Origin: Candidatus Sulfopaludibacter sp. SbA3
Lineage (GTDB): Bacteria > Acidobacteriota > Terriglobia > 2-12-FULL-54-10
Direction of reading: 5' to 3'
Assembly: GCA_945865705.1 (NCBI GenBank)
Contig: CAMBEY010000017.1
Location: 1-20,885, forward strand
Length of the DNA stretch: 20,885 nucleotides
Shown here in pieces: positions 1 to 7,088 of the stretch (positions are counted from its first letter, which is position 1; each line of letters opens with the position of its first letter). Both the position numbers and the translations under genes were made by a program. The notes under the pieces are model-generated. The model saw nothing but the letters and a program-made list of their open reading frames with translations. It was not told where the DNA came from and did not search any database.

Positions 1-1
1 G

Positions 2-514
2 TTCAAGGAAGCCCACCTCGTTGCTGTGGTTAACATTCTGTCCGGAGATTCGGAGCACTATCCTATAACCGTATACAAAGCAGAAGTTACAGAAGCCTTT
101 AAAGGCACCAATCCCGGTGAGCGCATATACATAGGTCCATACATCGGCCTTGGAGTGGGAACGGACTATTTGTTATTTTTAAGCAAGTCCGAAAAACAAC
201 TTACTCCAAAAGTAATGGCATTCGGATTTACTTATGGCGATCTTGGTTACTACTACAGCATCATGTACTCCGGCTATAGCAGTTTGGAAGTCGACTACGC
301 CTGCGTATTTGGCGGAACGGAGGCCTCCCAAACTTGTGATTATGGAGTAGTGCTAAACCCTGACCAAGTGATTCTTCCCGATATCATCAAAACCTACCCA
401 TCGGGAGAAGCCGACGCAACCACTAATTACAAAAAATGGGTTAGAAGAGACGAGATTATTTCCGTTCTGGAGCAGATGAAGACTGCGAATAAGGCAACCT
501 CGCCAAGCAAGTAA
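2..514 (+). CDS. Partial gene: exported/NTR(TIMP)-like hypothetical protein, 5' end outside window
   Basis: The reading frame is open from the first complete codon at the window edge to a TAA at 512-514, so the start lies upstream. A GTG at 26 is possible, but the residues before it (FKEAHLVA) continue the same domain. The visible pattern is a hydrophobic 'A.LVAVV.ILSGD' strand, then 'YKAEVTEAFKG', then 'GVG.DYLLFL'. I associate this order with the bacterial netrin/TIMP-like OB fold, usually a small secreted domain (family recalled, not searched). The C-terminal part has two Cys (DYACVFG, TCDYG) and a helical, charged tail (RRDEIISVLEQMK). Base composition is AT-richer than the middle of the window, which suggests acquired DNA. 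It converges on the antitoxin gene with 18 bp between them. Function is unknown; the family call is tentative. Confidence 0.55.
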   Translation, partial: FKEAHLVAVVNILSGDSEHYPITVYKAEVTEAFKGTNPGERIYIGPYIGLGVGTDYLLFLSKSEKQLTPKVMAFGFTYGDLGYYYSIMYSGYSSLEVDYACVFGGTEASQTCDYGVVLNPDQVILPDIIKTYPSGEADATTNYKKWVRRDEIISVLEQMKTANKATSPSK

Positions 515-532
515 GTACCGAACTATAAGGTC

Positions 533-844
533 TCACGCGGCGCGGCGGACTTTGATCCTCACTTCGACGCGCTTGCCTAGTCGGTTGAGGATGCTCATCA
601 GGCGGTCAACGGTGAAGCGGGCGAGGTGGGCGTTGCGGATGCGCGAGAAGTCGGCGGCGGGCACGCCTGAGAGCGCCTGGGCACGGCGGACGGTCAGCGC
701 ATCGCGGTCCAGCGTTTTGATGATCTCCGCGGCCAGGATTCCCTTGAACTGTCGGATGTCAGCGTCGGGCAAGCTGAAATCGCGATAGATGTTGCCGCTG
801 CCGCGCACCACTTCGATTTTCTTATCTCTCGGCTTATCTTTCAT
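533..844 (-). CDS. HigA-type XRE-family antitoxin
   Basis: This is a 103-residue protein with a central helix-turn-helix at about residues 50-75 (LTVRRAQALSGVPAADFSRI). The C-terminus (DRLMSILNRLGKRVEVRIKV) is typical of the short XRE/HTH_37 antitoxins that pair with Gp49/RelE-like toxins. The role expected from the family is to bind and neutralise the partner toxin and to repress the shared promoter. The ATG has a good Shine-Dalgarno (AAGGAG, 7 nt upstream). The gene begins inside the last codons of the toxin reading frame (11-nt overlap), the usual toxin-then-antitoxin layout with translational coupling. Here the upstream toxin frame is interrupted (next entry), so this antitoxin may be a remnant or may act on a toxin encoded elsewhere. 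Confidence 0.8.
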   Translation of the reverse strand: MKDKPRDKKIEVVRGSGNIYRDFSLPDADIRQFKGILAAEIIKTLDRDALTVRRAQALSGVPAADFSRIRNAHLARFTVDRLMSILNRLGKRVEVRIKVRRAA

Positions 845-1187
845 CCAATAGCTCCTTCAACTTCTTCAATCGTTCGCGGATCAGATCAATCTCGTGCTTT
901 GGAGTTTTGATCCCGCGAGTGGACTTCTTCTGAAACGCGTGCAAGACCCAGAGATCGCTCCCCAATTGCACAGCGTAAACAACACGAAACGCTTCGCCGC
1001 GATGCGGCAGCGCGATCTCAAATACACTCGATCCGATTCCCTGCATGGGTTTGGCAATCCCAGCCATTCCACCTTCGGCGGCGAGCATCAGCGCATCCAT
1101 GCAAATATCTCGCGCCTACCGTGGAAACTACTCGAACTCCCGGCGAGCTGACTTGATCCAGGAAATGGGGCGCGTGGCTCTGATCAT
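834..1187 (-). pseudogene. HigB/Gp49-like toxin gene with two in-frame amber codons
   Basis: Read from ATG 1187, the frame gives MIRATRPISWIKSARREFE, a TAG (1130-1128, codon 20), FPR, a second TAG (1118-1116, codon 24), then ARDICMDALMLAAEGG and on to a normal end at 834. The full 117-codon frame follows the Gp49-like (RelE/HigB superfamily) toxin plan from end to end: the N-terminal WIKSARREFE helix, 'ALMLAAEGGMAGIAKPM', 'FRVVYAVQLG', and the diagnostic 'WVLHAFQKKSTRGIKTP..EIDLIRERL'. Family members are ribosome-associated or free mRNA endonucleases. No frameshift is needed, so the only lesions are the two stops four codons apart. Restart at ATG 1100 would give an 88-residue protein lacking the first helix, probably inactive. 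Most likely this is a nonsense-inactivated toxin beside an intact antitoxin. Amber suppression or a sequencing error are alternatives. Confidence 0.75.
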
Positions 1188-1199
1188 CAACTCGGCATG

Positions 1200-1226
1200 T
1201 TGTCATATTTGACTACATTTTGTCAA
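1200..1226 (-). promoter_or_regulatory. Imperfect palindrome upstream of the TA pair; candidate operator and -35 region
   Basis: On the minus strand this reads TTGACA...TGACAA, with an internal TTGAC/GTCAA inverted pair separated by 8 nt. About 8 of the 13 half-site positions are symmetric. The end proximal to the far side (1226-1221) is a perfect TTGACA, a plausible -35 element. No equally good -10 at 16-18 bp spacing is visible. It lies 13-39 bp upstream of the toxin ATG at 1187, where HigA-type antitoxins usually bind to autoregulate. Assignment as an operator is inference from symmetry and position. Confidence 0.35.
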
Positions 1227-1393
1227 GCGGGGAAGTGATAGGATGCGAGTGAGATTGCGGGAAGAAGGCCAACTCACGACTTCCCCGCATGGGGCGGACT
1301 ATTGGCTTTATAATAAGCAGCTCATGAGTGAGGATGTCCTGGCCAGCAGAAGCCGGTCAGCGGCTGGCGCGAAAATTCCGGAGTGAGGCGGAC

Positions 1394-2040
1394 ATGAATC
1401 TATTTAACCTGTAAGTCTACACCCCGCCGCAACTGGCCTTCTATGCCACGGGCGCGTACCTCTGAGTGATCGCCTATCTCATCTACGTGCGCAACGGCTT
1501 CAAGCATGGCGTGGTCGAGATGCCGGCGTTTGCGGCCTGCGGCAACGTGGGATGGGAGCTGGTCTTCACCACTGTCCGTGGGCGCGCACAAGGCCTGGTT
1601 CCTGCTGGACCTGGTAATCTTCTATCTCGTGGTGAAGCACGCGCACAAGCAGACCGACCTTCCGCTGCTGAAGCGTTACTGGACGCTCATCTGCATTTTC
1701 CTGGCCGCCAGTTCAGCGGTGCTCTACGGAACATTTGTCCAGCAGGGGTTGGACGTGGGCAGCACCATTCAGTCGGCGTACATTTGTCAGATGCCCATTT
1801 CGTTCCTCTATATTCCCTTGCTGCTCCGCCAAAAGAGTCTCGTGGGATGGTCGGTGTGGGCGGGCTGGGCGCGCACGCTGGGCACGGGGCTGATCGGCGT
1901 CTTCGCCTTCATGCGCTACCCCGATCATCCGTTCCTGCTGGCGATGGCGGTGGTCTCCACGCTGGTCGATTTCATCTACATGTACCTGCTGTATGCCCGC
2001 AAGCGCGAGTTGGCGCAAGCGCGAACTGGCCTCCGCCTGA
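1394..2040 (+). pseudogene. Broken multi-pass membrane gene resembling transmembrane-type (PaxB-like) terpene cyclase
   Basis: ATG 1394 follows a GAGGCGG ribosome site. The frame then meets TAA at 1412 (codon 7) and TGA at 1463 (codon 24). It continues well (VIAYLIYVRNGF.HGVVEMPAFAACGNVGWELVF) until about 1560-1590, where the sensible reading moves by one base into the next frame (AHKAWFLLDLVIFYLVV, then four or five hydrophobic segments ending DFIYMYLLYARKREL). Near 2020 an imperfect repeat may cause a further slip, giving a natural end ELASA-TGA at 2038-2040. The early 'A.CGN..WE' motif, the 'WFLLD' segment, the polar gap before 'QMPISFLYIPLLL' and the closing 'DF.Y..LL' helix match my memory of small seven-helix terpene cyclases (PaxB type), usually about 200-220 residues. 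The loop after WELVF looks about a dozen residues short. A TATAAT at 1309-1314 is a possible -10. The family call is tentative; the disruption is clear. Confidence 0.6.
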
Positions 2041-2096
2041 TTCGGCGTTGTATCTTCCTGCACAGGAAAGTGCGAATAGATTCGGAAGGTGAAATC

Positions 2097-2459
2097 ATGG
2101 GACGTATTGTGATTGCTGGTTACAAGCCCAAGGCGGGCATGCAGGAGGAACTGCGCGTGCTGATGCGCGAGCATCGCAGCACCCTGCGCTCGCAGGACCT
2201 GGTTGCGGCGCGCGAGTCGATCATGATGGAGGCAAAGGACGGGACCATCATCGAAGTGTTTGAGTGGAAGTCGCGCGAGGCCATTGAGGCGGCGCACTCC
2301 AATCCCGTCGTGTTGCGGATGTGGGAGCGCTACGCGACGGTGTGCGATTACATCCCCGTCGCGCAGGTCGAGGAAGCGGGGCAATTGTTCTCCGAGTTTA
2401 CTCCTCTGACGTTTTTGAAATTTGGGGTTATTACCAATCAAGGAGGCGTCGATGCCTAG
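2097..2459 (+). CDS. Antibiotic-biosynthesis-monooxygenase-like dimeric alpha/beta-barrel protein
   Basis: This is a 120-residue cytoplasmic protein. The layout is a first strand (GRIVIAGYKPKAG), a helix (MQEELRVLMREHRSTL), two strands around 'ARESIMMEAKDGTIIEVFEWKS', a helix 'REAIEAAHSNPVVLRMWERY', and a last strand 'YIPVAQV'. That order is the ferredoxin-like ABM/dimeric alpha-beta barrel fold, whose members are small cofactor-free oxygenases, heme-degrading enzymes or binding proteins; the substrate cannot be told. I start it at ATG 2097 behind AAGGTG, although the frame stays open upstream into the broken membrane gene. That upstream reading is the decayed cyclase and not an N-terminal extension. 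Its stop (2457-2459) overlaps the start of the next gene by 8 nt, so the two are probably co-translated. Confidence 0.65.
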   Translation: MGRIVIAGYKPKAGMQEELRVLMREHRSTLRSQDLVAARESIMMEAKDGTIIEVFEWKSREAIEAAHSNPVVLRMWERYATVCDYIPVAQVEEAGQLFSEFTPLTFLKFGVITNQGGVDA

Positions 2460-2940
2460 ATTCCTACTGGCGATGTTGATGGTCATGATCTCCAGCGCGG
2501 CGGCGCAGGTGCAGCGTGGCGCGACGAGCGCAACTGCGGACGGGAAGGCCACGGCGATTCGCGCGACGGCGCTGGATTACATCGAGGGCTGGTACGCAGG
2601 CGACGCCGCGCGCATGGAGCGCGCACTGCATCCTGATTTGGCCAAGCGCATGGTGCGGCCGGCTTCACAAAATGACGCGGGCTATGATCCGGCGAAGGGC
2701 GCGAGCGTGTTCAATCACATGGGCGCAATGGCGCTGGTGCAGGGCACGCGCGATGGGTATGGCAAGAGCACTTCCAGCGCGCCCCGGCAGAAGGATGTCC
2801 CCATCCTCGATGTGTTCGGGAATGCGGCCAGCGTGAAGATCGTCGCCGCCAACTGGATCGACTATCTGCACTTGGCGAAATTCAATGGCCGCTGGGTGAT
2901 CGTCAACGTGCTGTGGGAACTGAAGCCGATAGCGCCGTAG
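2452..2940 (+). CDS. Exported NTF2-like / putative lumazine-binding-family protein
   Basis: This is a 162-residue protein. Its start at ATG 2452 is fixed by an excellent AAGGAGG 7-8 nt upstream; an earlier in-frame start at 2422 has no such site. Residues 1-19 form a signal peptide (hydrophobic LLAMLMVMISSAAA, cleavage near AAAQ). The mature part opens with 'AIRATALDYIEGWYAGDAARMERALHPDLAKRMV' and closes 'VKIVAANWIDYLHLAKFNGRWVIVNVLWEL', the typical ends of the Lumazine_bd_2/SnoaL-like cone fold of about 120-130 residues. Members are mostly uncharacterised periplasmic or cytoplasmic binding proteins or isomerases. It overlaps the preceding monooxygenase-like gene by 8 nt, which implies a two-gene unit. 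The ligand is unknown. Confidence 0.75.
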   Translation: MPRFLLAMLMVMISSAAAQVQRGATSATADGKATAIRATALDYIEGWYAGDAARMERALHPDLAKRMVRPASQNDAGYDPAKGASVFNHMGAMALVQGTRDGYGKSTSSAPRQKDVPILDVFGNAASVKIVAANWIDYLHLAKFNGRWVIVNVLWELKPIAP

Positions 2941-3103
2941 CCGCCTCGTGAAGCATGTCTCGATCCGAGGCTGATTCAGGGAGTTTTCTTCCCATCCATA
3001 ACAGAAGAAAATCAGCTACACTTGCTTACGTAACCTGTTGATCTGACTAATGCTTGGAATCCATTTTCTCGCCTAGCCTTCTGAAGCCACTTCCCTCTTG
3101 CCT

Positions 3104-6100
3104 ATGTTTGAAATCACTGGCGATGACATATCACTCCTGAATGATACTGATCTCCGAACGCTCATCGGTCTTCTTTGCGAGTCGGAAATGCAGGGTCGTG
3201 GTTTGCCCGCCTCTTGTGTAACCTGGGGTGGAAAACAGGATGCAGGGGATGGTGGTATCGACGTGTGGGTACAGCTTCCGGCAGGTACTACAATCGACGG
3301 CTTTGTGCCCCGTCCAGTAACAGGCTTCCAAGTAAAAGCAACCACAATGCCTCCCGAAAAGATCTCTCGGGAAATGCGCCCAAGAGGAGAGATCAGGCTG
3401 GTGATTAGAGACCTTGCAGACCAATCCGGAGCTTATATCATCGTTAGCTCATCGGACTCGTGCACTGCTCCCGCACTGAATTATCGGCGCGATGCGATGA
3501 AAGTTGCGGCAAACGAAATTTCGAATAACAATTCGTTATGCTTGGATTTCTATGATCGTGGGCGAGTCGCAACGTGGGTCCGAGATCACAAAGGGTTAAT
3601 TCCTTGGGTGCGGAAAAGCATTGGAAAAGCTATTCCGGGATGGCAGTCTTATGATGCTTGGGCCTACGATCCTGACGGAAAGAGTGGCGAGTATCTGGTT
3701 GATGATACGCTACGCCTGCAAACCGGGCAGATAGAACATGGTGACGGCCTCCCGGGACTACAAGGTCTCCAGTTGGTACGCACACTATTACGAAAACCGG
3801 GAAAGGTTGCGCGCCTCGTCGGACACTCCGGGGTTGGGAAGACCCGATTTATCCAAGCATTATTTGATGAACGAATCGGAGAACAGCATCTCGATCCGTC
3901 GCTCGCCATCTATACTGACACGGCGGATCAACCTGCCCCCCCGCCAACTACTCTAGCCACTAATCTGATCGCCAGTCGAACTAGGGCAATCCTCGTGATC
4001 GACAACTGCCCTTCGGATTTGCATCGGCGCCTCGCGGAACACTGCCGATCTGCGGAGAGTACAGTTAGTGTCATCACAGTCGAATATGACATTCGCGAAG
4101 ACCAGCCGGAGGGTACTGAAGTCTTCAGTCTGGAACCAAGTTCCACTGATTTGATTGAGAAATTATTGAGGCATCGGTTTCCCAATCTATCTGTGGTCGA
4201 TGCTGGCACCGTTGCAGAGTTTTCAGGTGGAAATGCCCGCATCGCAATTGCACTTGCAGGAATGGTTGGAAAGGACGAGTCCATTGCGGGCCTTGCCGAT
4301 GAAGAACTGTTCCGTCGGTTGTTTTATCAAAGAAACAACCCCGATGAGTCACTCCTCCTAAAGGCGCAGGCATTGTCCCTAGTTTACTCATTTCATGGTG
4401 AAGATGTTTCGGATGGCAAGGAAGCTGAGCTTGCAACACTCGGCGCTTTGATCGCAAAATCGGCACAAGAAATGTTTGAAGCCGTTGCCACGTTACAAGC
4501 GAGAGGGCTTGCTCAGAAACGAGGCGTTTGGCGAGCCGTATTGCCTCATGCAATTGCAAACCGCCTAGCTGCGCTCGCCCTAAAGACCATTCCGTATCCA
4601 CTGATCGAGAAGCTTCTTATCAATACTGCGCAGACAAGAATGCTGAAATCCTTTTCCCGTCGCCTTGGGTATCTGCATTCCAGCAATAAAGCAGTTGAAA
4701 TCGTCGATAAATGGCTGGCGCCGAAGGGGCTACTTGGAGACGTTGGGAATCTGAATGATTTGGGAAGGGCAATGTTCGACAACGTCGCACCTGTTTCACC
4801 GGAGGCTGCCCTGTCAGCGCTCGAACGAGCTTTCCTCGTACCTTCGGATGACGAAGTTGTGCAGCGATGCAGGAACTTTGTCGGGATACTCAGGTCTATT
4901 GCTTATGATGCCTCTCTCTTCGATCGCGCAATAGTACTCCTCCAGAAATATGCAGAACAATCTTCCAATGGGCCTGACAATAACACCAGATTAGATGACT
5001 TCACATCCCTATTTTCTCTCTTTCTTTCAGGTACCCACGCATCTATCGAACAACGTATCAAGGTAGTTGAACGCTTATTGCTCGATCAAAGCCTGAGTCG
5101 TCAAAAGCTGGGGACAAGTGCACTAAAAGCCGCCCTGGAAGCCTGGCATTTTATGGCTGCCGGGGACTTTGCATTTGGCTCTCATTCACGCGACTACGGT
5201 TTCAGGCCCGAGACACAGGACGAATTACGAAATTGGTTTAAGCCAGTGTTCTTGCTCTCGCAGTCTGTGGGTCGCCTTGACACCGAACTTGGGCAAGAAG
5301 TGCGCGTGGCCGTCGCGGAAAAACTGCGTGGACAATGGATAAGGACAGGTCTATATGACGAGATCGATCAACTCTGCCGCGCAATCGCCGAGAAGCGCTT
5401 CTGGCCTGAAGGGTGGATATCCGTTCGGCAGATTATTCAACTTGACTCAAATGAGTTCCCGCCGGATGTTGTGGCAAGACTTCAGGCCTTGGACGAACTG
5501 CTGCGCCCGAGGGACTTGGTCCAACGAATCAGCGGTATCGTCTTGACTAAACGACACGGTCGCGTCGATTTCGGAGATGTTGCCAATGATGATCCAGCGT
5601 CTACGGTAGACTCATGGAATCGGGCTGAGGAGATTGCGCGCAACCTCGGACAAGCGGTAGCCACCGATTCATTGTCATTCGAGGCAGTTTTGCCGGATCT
5701 GGTAAAGGGCACCGGCAGGTTGGTGTCATTCGGTAGGGGTTTAGCCGAAGGTGCGATTGATCACCGAGCTATTTGGAACAAACTAGTCGTCCAAGTTCGA
5801 TGTACACCAGCGTCAATATGCAACGTCCAGGTACTCCAAGGTTTCTTGAATTCACTCAATTTTACAGACTCTACATTAGCCAGTGAGTTTCTGGACATTT
5901 CCCTTGTAGACGATGCTTTGGCCCCTTCGTTTCCACTTCTTCAATCATCAGTCGGAATCGACGAAACTGGAGTGGGTCGCTTGATGAAATCGCTCGGCCT
6001 TAAGAAGGCACCCGTTGCAAACTACGCGTGCTTGGCTTGGTGGTGCGATACGGATAGGATCGCCGTCAAAGATTTGAAGGCAATGATACTTGAAATTATC

Positions 6101-6913
6101 GCGGTTCCAGAGGGATTTGCTGTTGGCGTTGGGATACTTCAGTCGCTGCTGCATTCTGACAAACAGCAGTCCAAGCCGCTTGATCCTCAACTAGCAGAGG
6201 TCGGGCGCGAAATCTTGAGGTCGATGCCGTTCCCGAATAGCAGAGGTGACCATTTCTCTTGGGCCCTCAAGGAGATCATTGAAACTTGCCTAGTCGGAAA
6301 TGAGGGGGCAAGTGTGGCGAGAGATGTATGCACGAACTTGATGCTTTCGATTGATAGTAGAGAAACTTACTTTTTCTATCACGAAGGTATCCTTGCTGCG
6401 TTGTTCCATACTCAGCCAACAGCAACCTTGGACGGAATATTCAGAGGCACTGGCTCAGAATTGGGCAGAGACGTTCACCATTTTTCCTCATGGAGCTATA
6501 TAGGAGGAAACCCGTTGGCTCTTATTCCAGAAGACGCACTTCTCGCGTGGTGTGATGTAGACCCACCGTCGCGATACCCTGCAATTGCGTCTGTCGTCTA
6601 CTGGAAAACTGGTGAGCAGAATGGGGAGCCGATGAGTTGGACACCAATTGCGCTTCGGCTGCTCGACCAAGCACCTAACCGAATAGAGGTCCTTAGGCAA
6701 TTCATAAAACAGTTCAACCCTAGCTCATACAGTGGTTCACTTGCTGCGATCATGGAATCAGGGTTGAAGTTGCTTGAGCAGCTATTAAGCTATCCCGATC
6801 CTACGGTCGTAGAATTCGCCAAAGAGGAAAGGGAAAAACTGATTGCCTTTATTGCCACTAAAAGGCGGTCTGAGGCAGAACTCAATATAGGAAGAAACGA
6901 ACGGTTTGAATGA
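3104..6913 (+). CDS. PD-(D/E)XK nuclease - STAND NTPase - helical-repeat protein, putative Avs-like antiphage sensor
   Basis: This is a 1,269-residue protein from ATG 3104; an in-frame TTG at 3098 is less likely, and neither has a clear Shine-Dalgarno. Residues ~8-165 look like a PD-(D/E)XK nuclease: acidic residues in 'LCESE' (26/28), 'GDGGIDV' with D53, and 'GFQVK' with Q76 and K78. Residues ~195-480 form a P-loop STAND-type NTPase: Walker A GHSGVGKT (240-247), Walker B AILVIDNC (295-302), then 'VITVEYDIRED' and a conserved-looking 'EFSGGNARIAIALAG' (~372-386). The remaining ~780 residues are helical with no catalytic motif, the size and place of a ligand-sensing repeat region. Nuclease-STAND-repeat proteins of this size (AVAST/Avs) recognise phage proteins and degrade DNA on activation; the role here is inferred from architecture. 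No partner gene is visible. Lower GC than the flanks and a nearby decayed toxin-antitoxin pair suggest horizontal transfer. Confidence 0.8.
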   Translation: MFEITGDDISLLNDTDLRTLIGLLCESEMQGRGLPASCVTWGGKQDAGDGGIDVWVQLPAGTTIDGFVPRPVTGFQVKATTMPPEKISREMRPRGEIRLVIRDLADQSGAYIIVSSSDSCTAPALNYRRDAMKVAANEISNNNSLCLDFYDRGRVATWVRDHKGLIPWVRKSIGKAIPGWQSYDAWAYDPDGKSGEYLVDDTLRLQTGQIEHGDGLPGLQGLQLVRTLLRKPGKVARLVGHSGVGKTRFIQALFDERIGEQHLDPSLAIYTDTADQPAPPPTTLATNLIASRTRAILVIDNCPSDLHRRLAEHCRSAESTVSVITVEYDIREDQPEGTEVFSLEPSSTDLIEKLLRHRFPNLSVVDAGTVAEFSGGNARIAIALAGMVGKDESIAGLADEELFRRLFYQRNNPDESLLLKAQALSLVYSFHGEDVSDGKEAELATLGALIAKSAQEMFEAVATLQARGLAQKRGVWRAVLPHAIANRLAALALKTIPYPLIEKLLINTAQTRMLKSFSRRLGYLHSSNKAVEIVDKWLAPKGLLGDVGNLNDLGRAMFDNVAPVSPEAALSALERAFLVPSDDEVVQRCRNFVGILRSIAYDASLFDRAIVLLQKYAEQSSNGPDNNTRLDDFTSLFSLFLSGTHASIEQRIKVVERLLLDQSLSRQKLGTSALKAALEAWHFMAAGDFAFGSHSRDYGFRPETQDELRNWFKPVFLLSQSVGRLDTELGQEVRVAVAEKLRGQWIRTGLYDEIDQLCRAIAEKRFWPEGWISVRQIIQLDSNEFPPDVVARLQALDELLRPRDLVQRISGIVLTKRHGRVDFGDVANDDPASTVDSWNRAEEIARNLGQAVATDSLSFEAVLPDLVKGTGRLVSFGRGLAEGAIDHRAIWNKLVVQVRCTPASICNVQVLQGFLNSLNFTDSTLASEFLDISLVDDALAPSFPLLQSSVGIDETGVGRLMKSLGLKKAPVANYACLAWWCDTDRIAVKDLKAMILEIIAVPEGFAVGVGILQSLLHSDKQQSKPLDPQLAEVGREILRSMPFPNSRGDHFSWALKEIIETCLVGNEGASVARDVCTNLMLSIDSRETYFFYHEGILAALFHTQPTATLDGIFRGTGSELGRDVHHFSSWSYIGGNPLALIPEDALLAWCDVDPPSRYPAIASVVYWKTGEQNGEPMSWTPIALRLLDQAPNRIEVLRQFIKQFNPSSYSGSLAAIMESGLKLLEQLLSYPDPTVVEFAKEEREKLIAFIATKRRSEAELNIGRNERFE

Positions 6914-6959
6914 TAGGTCAATTTGGACGCGGCCGATAATTTCGTAAAGTTTGACTCTG

Positions 6960-7073
6960 CCGCAAAGACCGCAAAGTTGGGCTCAACCGCGAATCTGGTC
7001 AGAGTGGTCAGAGTGGTGTATTCTGTGAAAGTGTGTAATTTTGTCAGAACCGCAAAAACCGCAAATTTGAGCC
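6960..7073. repeat. Pair of ~24-bp direct repeats (CCGCAAA motif), 90 bp apart
   Basis: The copies at 6960-6983 and 7050-7073 agree at about 20 of 24 positions. Each holds two CCGCAAA units (CCGCAAAGACCGCAAAG and CCGCAAAAACCGCAAAT) followed by a TTGRGCY-like end. They lie between the end of the STAND gene and the ribosome site of the FKBP gene. They could be iterated regulator sites, a short repeat array, or traces of the insertion that brought in the STAND gene; the sequence does not decide between these. Confidence 0.5.
6997..7014. repeat. Tandem duplication of GGTCAGAGT
   Basis: Two perfect 9-bp copies are followed by a partial third (GGTG). They sit midway between the CCGCAAA direct repeats, so the whole 6960-7073 interval is repeat-rich. 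No function is evident. Confidence 0.5.
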
Positions 7074-7088
7074 AAGTTTGAGGGGGAC

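Noticed and set aside
1506..2459. One 317-residue open frame joining membrane segments to the ABM-like protein
   Set aside because: The membrane part is the out-of-frame remainder of a broken gene, and the ABM-like domain has its own ribosome site and Met at 2097; a real fusion is unlikely.
1713..2552. 279-residue minus-strand open frame
   Set aside because: It is rich in His/Arg/Gln with no recognisable domain and lies antisense to better-supported frames; it is a high-GC shadow.
6960..7073. CRISPR array
   Set aside because: There are only two imperfect ~24-bp repeats 90 bp apart, no regular spacers and no cas genes.
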